Positions 1 to 5,421 of a DNA stretch of 5,421 nucleotides are shown here, one piece after another. The notes beneath the pieces are model-generated. The model saw only the letters and a program-made list of their open reading frames with translations. It was not told the origin of the DNA and searched no databases. Position numbers and translations under genes: made by a program. Each line of letters opens with the position of its first letter. The stretch's first letter is position 1. The stretch is from Caldifarciminota bacterium (GTDB lineage: Bacteria > Hydrothermota > Hydrothermia > B15-G9): positions 1 through 5,421 of the forward strand of contig JAMOPK010000397.1 of NCBI GenBank assembly GCA_027064565.1. Reading direction: 5' to 3'.

Positions 1-1
1 G

Positions 2-403
2 GCGATCATGGCCCACATGTCCGCAACCGATATGAAGATACCGATCCAATACGCATTGAGCTATCCGGATAGGCTGAACCCGCCGGTGGAACCGATTGAC
101 CTCGTCCAGATAGGTAGTTTGACCTTTGAGAGACCGGATACTGAAAGGTTCCCTGCTCTAAAATTGGCCTATGATGCTCTAAAATTAGGGGGTTCTTATC
201 CGGCGGTCTTGAACGCCGCGAATGAAGAGGCAGTTTATGCCTTTCTCAACGAACGGATAGGTTTTCTGGACATTACAGAGGTCGTCAAAAAGGTTATGGA
301 GAAACATGTCCCATCGAACGGGGACACCCTTGAGGAACTATTGGCCGCCGATAAATGGGCACGTAAAACGGCCCGGGAAATCATCCAATCCATGGAAAAA
401 TGA
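2..403 (+). CDS. dxr: 1-deoxy-D-xylulose 5-phosphate reductoisomerase, C-terminal part (partial)
   Basis: Dxr (IspC) converts 1-deoxy-D-xylulose 5-phosphate to 2-C-methyl-D-erythritol 4-phosphate with NADPH and a divalent metal. This is the first committed step of the MEP isoprenoid pathway, in the cytoplasm. Only the last 133 residues are present. The frame is open to the left edge, so the ATG at 8 is internal and not the start. Two family signatures are visible: DMKIPIQYALSYPDR near the beginning, from the end of the catalytic domain, and VLNAANEEAVYAFL, from the C-terminal helical domain. The C-terminus ends in the usual alpha-helical segment without truncation. The stop TGA (401-403) overlaps the start of the FIST gene as ATGA, so the two are probably co-transcribed and translationally coupled. 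Dxr is often followed by the rseP protease gene in other bacteria; that is not the arrangement here. The family call is very secure. Confidence 0.96.
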   Translation, partial: AIMAHMSATDMKIPIQYALSYPDRLNPPVEPIDLVQIGSLTFERPDTERFPALKLAYDALKLGGSYPAVLNAANEEAVYAFLNERIGFLDITEVVKKVMEKHVPSNGDTLEELLAADKWARKTAREIIQSMEK

Positions 404-1620
404 AGGCTACCATTGGAGTATCGAGATCAAGCGATACAATTCAGGCGACAGAAGAAGCGCTCTGGGAAGCGATTAACAAGGTGCGGAATTTATCTCCCAT
501 GCTGGTTATCGCTTTACCAACCTATGACCACGATTATCGCCTTGTCCAGCACACACTTGCCAAAATGCTGCCAAAGACCCCTATCATTGGGGCATCCTCC
601 ATTAGCACATTTACCAACGGGGGGCTTTACGAGCATTCAGCCGTTGCACTTATGATACTTGCAGCTGATGAATCCACTGAGATGAGCGTCGTCACATCAT
701 ATTCCGAAGACATCGAAAATGCTCCCATTGCAGCGGTGATGAATGCATTGACCATGTTGAGGGACAAACGGCCCGGAAGACACAGGAAATACTATAACAC
801 CAGATTGCTACTGACCTACATGAACGCTGCAACAGGTTCAGCTGAGCTGATCGTCGAGGAGCTGATACTGAACACCCAGATGGACTACACGATCGCTGGC
901 GGACTCGCTTCAAAACCCAAGGACATCGATGGACGCAAACCCTCCTTCGTGTTCACCGAGGACGGGGTGTGGGAGGACGGACTCGTTGTCGGCGAAGTCC
1001 TCTCGAACGTTCCGATAGGTGTGGGAGTTGAACATGGCTGGAAACCACTGGATTTCAAGCCACACAGGATAACCAACATCAAAGACAACATGCTCATAGA
1101 GGTTGACGGTCAGGTGGCCCTTGAGTTTTTCATCTCCGTGGCGAGAGAACACGGGGATACACCGCCATCTGACTGGGACAAGTTAGCTGACATGTTGCAC
1201 CGATATCAGATAGGGCTGACCCTGCCGGACGGCAAGCATCTGCTCAGAACGCCGCTCGTGCCGTTACATGACGGCCGCATCTTACTGACGGCGCCGCTAC
1301 CCGTGAACTCGACTTTCCTTGTCATGACCACCACCGAATCCGACCTGATAGATGCCCTCAAAAAGACTTTGACGAAGGCCGTTCATGAACTCAATGGTAT
1401 TGAACCTGCCGGTGCGTTGATAATGGAATGCCTTGGCCGCAAGGAAATACTCGGTGAGCGCATTTTTGACGAACTCAGCATAATCGAACAGCTCATTCCG
1501 GATGTGCCTTTCATAGGTTATCATTCATTCGGCGAAATAGCCTGGGCGGAAGGGGAATTGAGCGGCTACCATAACATGACTGTGGTTGTCGTGTTATTCG
1601 GAGGTGAGAAAGTGCTATGA
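400..1620 (+). CDS. FIST-domain small-molecule sensor protein (FIST_N + FIST_C)
   Basis: A stand-alone FIST protein of 406 residues. FIST domains are predicted ligand-binding sensor modules. Some members, the NosP proteins, bind haem and sense nitric oxide, and are encoded beside kinases or cyclic-di-GMP enzymes. FIST_N spans about residues 30-235, with GGLASKP (167-173) and GVGVEHGWKPL (207-217) as recognisable family patches. FIST_C spans about 236-395, with the conserved ECLGRKEILGER (343-354) and the closing FIGYHSFGEI...HNMT pattern (371-394). There is no signal peptide, membrane segment or attached output domain, so the protein is cytoplasmic and must signal through a partner. The start ATG at 400 overlaps the dxr stop and has no good ribosome binding site, which suggests coupling to dxr translation. 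The end overlaps the diguanylate cyclase gene by 4 bp, making that protein the obvious partner. The ligand cannot be read from the sequence, and haem binding is only a possibility. Confidence 0.93.
   Translation: MKATIGVSRSSDTIQATEEALWEAINKVRNLSPMLVIALPTYDHDYRLVQHTLAKMLPKTPIIGASSISTFTNGGLYEHSAVALMILAADESTEMSVVTSYSEDIENAPIAAVMNALTMLRDKRPGRHRKYYNTRLLLTYMNAATGSAELIVEELILNTQMDYTIAGGLASKPKDIDGRKPSFVFTEDGVWEDGLVVGEVLSNVPIGVGVEHGWKPLDFKPHRITNIKDNMLIEVDGQVALEFFISVAREHGDTPPSDWDKLADMLHRYQIGLTLPDGKHLLRTPLVPLHDGRILLTAPLPVNSTFLVMTTTESDLIDALKKTLTKAVHELNGIEPAGALIMECLGRKEILGERIFDELSIIEQLIPDVPFIGYHSFGEIAWAEGELSGYHNMTVVVVLFGGEKVL
1600..1608 (+). promoter_or_regulatory. Ribosome binding site of the diguanylate cyclase gene
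   Basis: GGAGGTGAG, a near-perfect complement to the 3' end of 16S rRNA, lies 8 nt before the ATG at 1617 and inside the last codons of the FIST gene. It fixes the start of the downstream gene. It also means the cyclase can initiate strongly, besides being coupled through the ATGA overlap. Confidence 0.85.
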
Positions 1621-2789
1621 AAGCCGACGAACTGCACCCGGTTGACCTATTTTTCGAACTTGAAGGCTCCATTTTCAGACTCAAGGACAATTACATGATC
1701 CTCGATAAAAACATCCTCGGGAGAGTCATCCAGAACCTTGTTCAGGTCCTGAATCCACGTAGGGTGGCCCAGTTTCTGGTCAGGGTCGGTTTCGCTTCGG
1801 GGTATAGCTTTGCATTACACATCAAAAACATGATCAACTGGGACAGTCCGGAGGAATGGCTTAAGGCCGGGTTCCTGCTTCCCGAAAAGACCGGCTTCTA
1901 CACGATCAAGGAACTTTACCTTGAAAACGTTGACAAGCCGGAGGATTTCTATTTCAGATTGGTGGTGGAGAAATCCAGCGAGGCCGAAATTCAAAGGGTG
2001 TTCGTGGGGAATCTTCTCGAAAATTTCCGGGGATGCTGGCTCATTTCAGGCTATCTGAGCGGTTACACCTCCGCTTATTTCAAGAGAAAAGTCATCGCTC
2101 AGGAAAAGGAATGTATTTCAAGAAAGGATCCACACTGTGTTTTTGAGGGCATGCCGAGGACAAGGTGGAAAGAAGATGAATTGTTCATTGCGATGCGGAT
2201 TTACACAGGTCTCAGTTTTGAAGAAGAGCTTGACCTTTTGTATGAGGAGCTCAAACGTTTAAACGCAGAGCTCAAAAAGAAAAACGTTGAGCTTGAAAAG
2301 CTGTCCCACACTGATGAACTGACCGGCGTCTATAACCGCCGCTATGTGTTCAAGTTCATTCGAGAATACCTGAATGAGGTCGGAGGCCCGTTGAGTGCCG
2401 CTGTGCTCGATCTGGACGGCTTCAAAGAGCTGAACGACAGTTTCGGGCACAAGATCGGGGATCAGGTGCTCGTCGAGTTCGCCAATCTCCTGAAACAGGA
2501 AGTGGATGACAGAGGGATAGTTGCCCGTTGGGGCGGCGATGAGTTCATAATCATAATCACCGACAACGCCCATGAGGCCTATGAGATAGCCGAGCGAATC
2601 AGGGAAAAGGTGGAGAGTTTCAAGTTCTCCCCGCCGGTGGGCCGCGGCAAAGTAACCGTCTCTTTTGGTATAACCGAATACATTCCCGGCGAATCCATAG
2701 ACAATTTTGTCACCCGTGCCGATGCCGCCCTTTACGAGGCCAAGCGGCAGGGCAAAAACAGGGTCATCATCTATATGCCCCCTCGTTAG
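1617..2789 (+). CDS. Diguanylate cyclase with N-terminal XylR_N/V4R sensor domain
   Basis: A 390-residue soluble enzyme predicted to make cyclic-di-GMP from two GTP. Residues about 16-110 resemble XylR_N and about 110-178 resemble V4R, the sensor fold of DmpR/XylR/MopR aromatic-responsive regulators. The patch GYLSGYTSAYF (145-155) and the C...E..C...C pattern are diagnostic. Residues C140, E163, C166 and C174 match in spacing the zinc ligands known from MopR. Residues about 201-230 form a charged heptad coiled coil, a typical signalling helix. GGDEF spans 231-388: DELTGVYNRR, DLDGFKELND with D265 and N273, D282, and RWGGDEF (304-310). All GTP and metal residues are present, so activity is expected. 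The RxxD inhibitory site, expected at 297-300, reads DDRG and is absent. The start is set by the ribosome binding site at 1600-1608 and the ATGA overlap with the FIST gene. The 3' end overlaps the convergent lipoprotein gene by 23 bp. Confidence 0.95.
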   Translation: MKADELHPVDLFFELEGSIFRLKDNYMILDKNILGRVIQNLVQVLNPRRVAQFLVRVGFASGYSFALHIKNMINWDSPEEWLKAGFLLPEKTGFYTIKELYLENVDKPEDFYFRLVVEKSSEAEIQRVFVGNLLENFRGCWLISGYLSGYTSAYFKRKVIAQEKECISRKDPHCVFEGMPRTRWKEDELFIAMRIYTGLSFEEELDLLYEELKRLNAELKKKNVELEKLSHTDELTGVYNRRYVFKFIREYLNEVGGPLSAAVLDLDGFKELNDSFGHKIGDQVLVEFANLLKQEVDDRGIVARWGGDEFIIIITDNAHEAYEIAERIREKVESFKFSPPVGRGKVTVSFGITEYIPGESIDNFVTRADAALYEAKRQGKNRVIIYMPPR

Positions 2790-3669
2790 CCGCTTCCTCG
2801 ATAATTTTCAAAAGCTTCCGCATAGCTTCCACGAATCTCGGACCCGGACGCAGGAAGATATCCACATCCTCGATCACATAAACCTTCCCGTTTTTTACCG
2901 CATCGATGTCCTGCCACCCTGCGCGTGACATGACCTGTTCTCTGTCAGCGTTCCGATACAGCAGGAGAATCACATCAGGATTCCCGACCACAACCCGCTC
3001 CGGATTCACCGCGAAGTAAGAAGCATCTACATCATCGAACAGATTGCGACAATGGAGTTTTCTCAGATAATCGCTCAGGAACGATTTTCTACCGACGGTG
3101 TAAAGCGGGGCCGATGAAAGCTCGATGTAAAATTTCAGCGGGCGGGGCAGCATGGCCGAGAGTGAATTGGCTTTCCGCAAAAGTTTTTCGTAATCCCGGG
3201 CCAGTGAGTCCCTGAGGCGTTGCCCCTTTCGATGCTCATTCAGGACATCCCCAACCCTGACAAAGGACTGGAGGATTTCATCGACGGATTCCGGGGAGAT
3301 GTCCACCGTCCGAATTCCCAATTTCTTCAGGTTCTCCCTGACGTCCTTCTGCATCGGGAGAGTGATGAACACTACGTCAGGGTTAAGTTCCGCTATCTTT
3401 TCGTAAGATGGGGCGAGCAGCGACCCAACACGGGGCAGCTTTCTGACCTCGGGCGGATAGTTGCAGTAATTGGAAACTGCCAGAAGGTGATCCTGCGCCT
3501 CCATCGCGAATATGGTCTCGGTCACGGATGGAACGAGCGAGACCGCGGATGGCCGCTTGACTTTCCCGGTGCTGGTGCAACCGACAAAAAGCGCCGCTGC
3601 CCAGACTAATGCCTTAAGAATTGTGCCTTTTGTGCGCATTCTTGTTGCGGTATCGCCTCTGCCTGCCAT
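2767..3669 (-). CDS. BtuF-like periplasmic binding lipoprotein (cobalamin/Fe-siderophore family)
   Basis: A class III solute-binding protein (Peripla_BP_2) of 300 residues, which would capture cobalamin, haem or a ferric chelate for an ABC importer. Evidence: SLVPSVTETIFAM (44-56), SNYCNYPPEV (66-75), a PSYEKIAELNPDVVF segment (87-101), a long connecting helix (about 133-170), and AGWQDIDAVKNGKVYVIE (250-267) followed by RPGPRFVEAM (274-283). The NYCNYPPE stretch and RPGPR ending most resemble BtuF-type vitamin B12 binders. A lipoprotein signal ends at FVG|C31, so the mature protein is lipid-anchored. I take the ATG at 3669 because AGGT (3676-3679) lies 6 nt before it. The ATG at 3639 would give a neater 20-residue signal (MRTKGTILKALVWAAALFVG) but has a poor ribosome binding site. 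The gene overlaps its upstream neighbour by 56 bp (26 bp with the later start). No permease or ATPase gene is in the window. Family is secure, substrate is inferred. Confidence 0.92.
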   Translation of the reverse strand: MAGRGDTATRMRTKGTILKALVWAAALFVGCTSTGKVKRPSAVSLVPSVTETIFAMEAQDHLLAVSNYCNYPPEVRKLPRVGSLLAPSYEKIAELNPDVVFITLPMQKDVRENLKKLGIRTVDISPESVDEILQSFVRVGDVLNEHRKGQRLRDSLARDYEKLLRKANSLSAMLPRPLKFYIELSSAPLYTVGRKSFLSDYLRKLHCRNLFDDVDASYFAVNPERVVVGNPDVILLLYRNADREQVMSRAGWQDIDAVKNGKVYVIEDVDIFLRPGPRFVEAMRKLLKIIEEAANEGAYR

Positions 3670-4765
3670 TCCGTGACCTGCGGGAAGGCTGGAGTTTCTC
3701 CTCGATGGTAACCGGGTGCCCTGTCCGCAAGTTGAACACCCCTTTCACCGGATGAAAGCCGTTCCCATCGATGACGTAAGTGTAGTTCCCGGTCGGCAGC
3801 GTGAGCACGAGGGTCTTGTTAAGGGGCAATTCCACCCTGAGCTTGCCGCCCGAGCGCCTGCCGTTGAGCGAGAGGTCAAGCCGTGCAGTCTGAGGGCCGT
3901 TGGTCATCCTGAAGCGCGCCTTTTCCATGTCAACCCTGACAGTCGTGCGTCCCCCGCTCCTGACATCGACGCTTTCCCGATAATCGAAGCCGCTCGGAAA
4001 GATGATCCTGACGATGTGCCTGCCGGGGTCAACCTTCATGGGCTTGAGGCTGCCGGTTTCGCCTATCGCCCGGTTGTCAACAAACACCTTTGCGCCGTTC
4101 TGTGTCGAGAAGTCCAGCGTCCCCGGTTGAAGCACCGCTGCCTTGAGCACGGTCTCGTTCTTCGGCTTCACGTCCACAACGGTTTTGAACGGGATGTAGT
4201 TGCCATTGGCGGAGACTTCCACCTCATAACGCCCTTCAGGCAGAATGAAGATGTTCTCTCCCCTGTCGATCATCTTCCTGAATTTCCCGGAGAAGGAGTG
4301 TTTCGAGGACACGAGCTTTAGCTCACAGGCCGCCCTCGACGGTTTCCCTTCATAATTCACCTTGAGTATTCCGGAATTGAGATGGTATTCGATGGTGTCA
4401 TTGCCGGTCACGGAGAACTCCTTAACCGCTTTGAAGCCTGAGGGATAGAGTATTTCAACGGAGTATTTGCCGCTCTCGATATGCAGGTTCAGCGCCCCGT
4501 TGGTGGAACGCCTGACCACGGAGTCCCCTTTTTTGAGCGTGACCCTTGTGTCGTGCGAGGCCGCAACCACGAGAAACGCCTTGCCCGTGGATTTGACGGG
4601 TGCGGGTTTCTTCTGGGTCTCATTTTTTGAGGATGTCTCAACAGGCGCCTCTGTGGCCCTCGTGACAGAGGTTTTCCCCTCCAGAATCTTCATATGCTGA
4701 TTTTTCAGCCAGATAAACGCGGCGAATGCAAATAAAAGCGATAAAGAGAAAATGAAAAAAGCCAT
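3614..4765 (-). CDS. Membrane-anchored protein with four PEGA-like beta repeats and basic tail, function unknown
   Basis: A 383-residue protein I cannot assign to a named family. Residues 2-20 are a hydrophobic segment (membrane anchor or uncleaved signal). Residues 21-60 are a polar, Lys/Thr/Pro/Glu-rich linker. About 62-358 hold four similar beta-rich modules, each with a turn like (E/P)xG(K/R/N)Y followed by a hydrophobic strand. The third, with AKVFVDNRAIGE and VDPGRHIVRI, looks most like a PEGA-type surface domain. Residues 361-383 are a very basic tail with 10 Arg/Lys and no acidic residue. The frame extends upstream to a GTG at 4813. The ATG at 4765 is chosen because AGGAAGGTGA sits just before it, and because the extra codons would all lie inside pgeF. 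By context it is the middle gene of the pgeF-lipoprotein operon, so an envelope role is plausible but unproven. Coding status is secure from the repeats and ribosome binding site. Confidence 0.88.
   Translation of the reverse strand: MAFFIFSLSLLFAFAAFIWLKNQHMKILEGKTSVTRATEAPVETSSKNETQKKPAPVKSTGKAFLVVAASHDTRVTLKKGDSVVRRSTNGALNLHIESGKYSVEILYPSGFKAVKEFSVTGNDTIEYHLNSGILKVNYEGKPSRAACELKLVSSKHSFSGKFRKMIDRGENIFILPEGRYEVEVSANGNYIPFKTVVDVKPKNETVLKAAVLQPGTLDFSTQNGAKVFVDNRAIGETGSLKPMKVDPGRHIVRIIFPSGFDYRESVDVRSGGRTTVRVDMEKARFRMTNGPQTARLDLSLNGRRSGGKLRVELPLNKTLVLTLPTGNYTYVIDGNGFHPVKGVFNLRTGHPVTIEEKLQPSRRSRNGRQRRYRNKNAHKRHNS
3676..3679 (-). promoter_or_regulatory. Possible ribosome binding site for the binding lipoprotein
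   Basis: On the minus strand AGGT lies 6 nt before the ATG at 3669, inside the basic tail codons of the repeat-protein gene. It is short, but better than anything in front of the alternative ATG at 3639, where the nearest GAGG is about 16 nt away. It is the main argument for the longer lipoprotein form. Confidence 0.4.
3692..4582 (-). repeat. Four diverged protein-level repeats in A-B-A-B order
   Basis: Within the membrane-anchored protein, four modules cover residues about 62-130, 132-212, 214-280 and 283-358. The conserved turn glycines are G99, G178, G248 and G326, giving spacings of 79, 70 and 78 residues. Modules 1 and 3 share PSGF after the strand; modules 2 and 4 carry NGNY and GNGF at that place. 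The alternation suggests that a two-module unit of about 149 residues was duplicated. The similarity is at protein level; I did not find obvious DNA identity. Confidence 0.7.
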
Positions 4766-4770
4766 TTTTA

Positions 4771-4780
4771 TCACCTTCCT
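4771..4780 (-). promoter_or_regulatory. Ribosome binding site of the repeat-protein gene, overlapping the pgeF stop
   Basis: Read on the minus strand, AGGAAGGTGA ends 5 nt before the ATG at 4765. Its last three bases are the TGA stop of pgeF. This decides the start of the repeat protein, against the longer GTG-initiated frame from 4813, and implies that ribosomes finishing pgeF restart at once on the next gene. Confidence 0.8.
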
Positions 4781-5421
4781 GCTTTTTTTGATGTCAGTCC
4801 TATGGCACCCCACATGTTCCTGACTTTGCCTTCCCTTCGGTAAGAATTGAATAGTTCGGCATCTTCATATGTGCACATCCCGGACGGGACAATGTGCTTT
4901 TCCGGAACTCCAGCGGATTTCAGCCTCTCGATGTTGTATTCCACCAGATCAAGGAACCATTTTCCATCGACCACCCTCGTCCCATAATTGAACAGTTCTG
5001 CCACTTCACGACCGACCACATAGCAGTTGCCACATATGCCCGGCCCGATGGCCACGAAAACGTCATCGGGGGACGAGCCGAACCTGTGCGTCATTTTGTG
5101 CAATGCCTCAAGGACAATGCCTTTCAGCGAGCCGCGCCACCCGGCGTGGACCACGCCGAAGGCCCGGTTGATCGGATCCATGAAGAAGATCGGATAGCAA
5201 TCGGCCACTTTGACGGCCAGATACAGATCAGGTCTGCGAGAGAGCAGGCCGTCACCATCTATGTTGCCCTCAACAGGGGCATTGACCTCATAGACTATCG
5301 AGCTGTGAACCTGATGCAGGTGCGCGACAGGCGAAATCCCAAGCTCATCCAGCACCTCGCGCCCGTGTTTTCCGCTGAAAACGACCCTGAAGGGCAGTTC
5401 TGTCTCAAATTCGAGGTAATT
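4771..5421 (-). CDS. pgeF: Peptidoglycan editing factor PgeF / YfiH-family polyphenol oxidase-like protein (5' end outside window)
   Basis: A cytoplasmic YfiH-family (DUF152, 'laccase domain') protein. In E. coli the family member prevents L-serine from replacing L-alanine in peptidoglycan precursors; other members act on purine nucleosides. The last 216 residues are present and the frame is open to the right edge, so the GTG at 5355 is internal. The visible N-terminus contains LPFRVVFSGKHG, typical of the early part of the family. The metal/catalytic triad is intact: H39 in HLHQVHS, C75 in VADCYPIFF and H92 in GVVHAGWRG, counted from the edge. The spacings of 36 and 17 residues equal those of H71, C107 and H124 in E. 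coli YfiH, so about 32 N-terminal residues are missing. IGPGICGNCYVVG and WGAIGL near the end also fit. It leads the leftward gene cluster and its stop is embedded in the next gene's ribosome binding site. Confidence 0.94.
   Translation of the reverse strand, partial: NYLEFETELPFRVVFSGKHGREVLDELGISPVAHLHQVHSSIVYEVNAPVEGNIDGDGLLSRRPDLYLAVKVADCYPIFFMDPINRAFGVVHAGWRGSLKGIVLEALHKMTHRFGSSPDDVFVAIGPGICGNCYVVGREVAELFNYGTRVVDGKWFLDLVEYNIERLKSAGVPEKHIVPSGMCTYEDAELFNSYRREGKVRNMWGAIGLTSKKAGR

Noticed and set aside
8..10. ATG at 8 as the start of a short 131-residue protein
   Set aside because: The frame stays open to the window edge and begins in the middle of the Dxr catalytic domain, so this Met is internal.
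2259..2573. 104-codon open frame on the minus strand
   Set aside because: It is antisense to the linker and GGDEF catalytic region of the cyclase, whose motifs explain the sequence.
2809..2828. AAGCT/AGCTT inverted repeat just after the cyclase stop, considered as a terminator for the rightward operon
   Set aside because: The stem is only 5 bp, no T-run follows on the plus strand, and it lies inside lipoprotein coding sequence.
2707..2928. 73-codon plus-strand frame spanning the convergent junction
   Set aside because: It is covered by the cyclase end and the antisense of the lipoprotein end, with no domain and no independent ribosome binding site support.
3220..3609. 129-codon open frame on the plus strand
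   Set aside because: It is antisense to the well-conserved binding lipoprotein and its translation resembles no family.
3716..4321. 201-codon open frame on the plus strand
   Set aside because: It lies wholly antisense to the repeat-protein gene, shows no recognisable domain and has no convincing ribosome binding site, while the minus-strand product has clear repeat structure.
5353..5355. GTG at 5355 as the start of pgeF
   Set aside because: The frame continues to the window edge, and the upstream residues, including LPFRVVFSGKHG, match the family's N-terminal part.

Overview
This is a compact bacterial window of six protein genes with essentially no intergenic DNA. Three genes run rightward (2-2789) and three run leftward (5421-2767), and the two blocks meet tail to tail with a 23-bp overlap. 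Base composition is balanced. The MEP-pathway enzyme Dxr, an N-terminal lipoprotein signal, GGDEF signalling and strong AGGTGA-type ribosome binding sites all point to a bacterium, but nothing here fixes the phylum. No RNA gene, mobile element, CRISPR array or clear promoter was seen, and no stretch above 300 bp lacks a gene.

Rightward block. The window opens in the last 133 codons of dxr (1-deoxy-D-xylulose 5-phosphate reductoisomerase, isoprenoid synthesis). Its stop overlaps the start of a complete FIST-domain sensor protein (400-1620) by an ATGA. That gene in turn overlaps a diguanylate cyclase (1617-2789) by another ATGA. The cyclase has an N-terminal XylR_N/V4R sensor of the DmpR/MopR type, a coiled-coil linker and a C-terminal GGDEF domain. 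The FIST protein and the cyclase are both soluble, so they look like a cytoplasmic small-molecule-sensing pair feeding into cyclic-di-GMP. This pairing is the most interesting biology in the window. The sensor keeps the four zinc ligands of the phenol-sensor family, but the phenol-contacting His and Trp appear replaced. The cyclase catalytic site is complete, while the RxxD product-inhibition site is lost.

Leftward block. pgeF (YfiH family, peptidoglycan editing factor; 5' end outside the window) is followed by a membrane-anchored protein of unknown function. That protein has four beta-type repeat modules arranged A-B-A-B and a very basic C-terminal tail. The last gene encodes a BtuF-like cobalamin/siderophore-type binding lipoprotein without its transporter permease or ATPase nearby. 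These three genes are also coupled: the ribosome binding site of the second lies on the stop of pgeF, and the third overlaps the second by 26-56 bp depending on its start. All three plausibly concern the cell envelope, but a shared function is not shown by the sequence.
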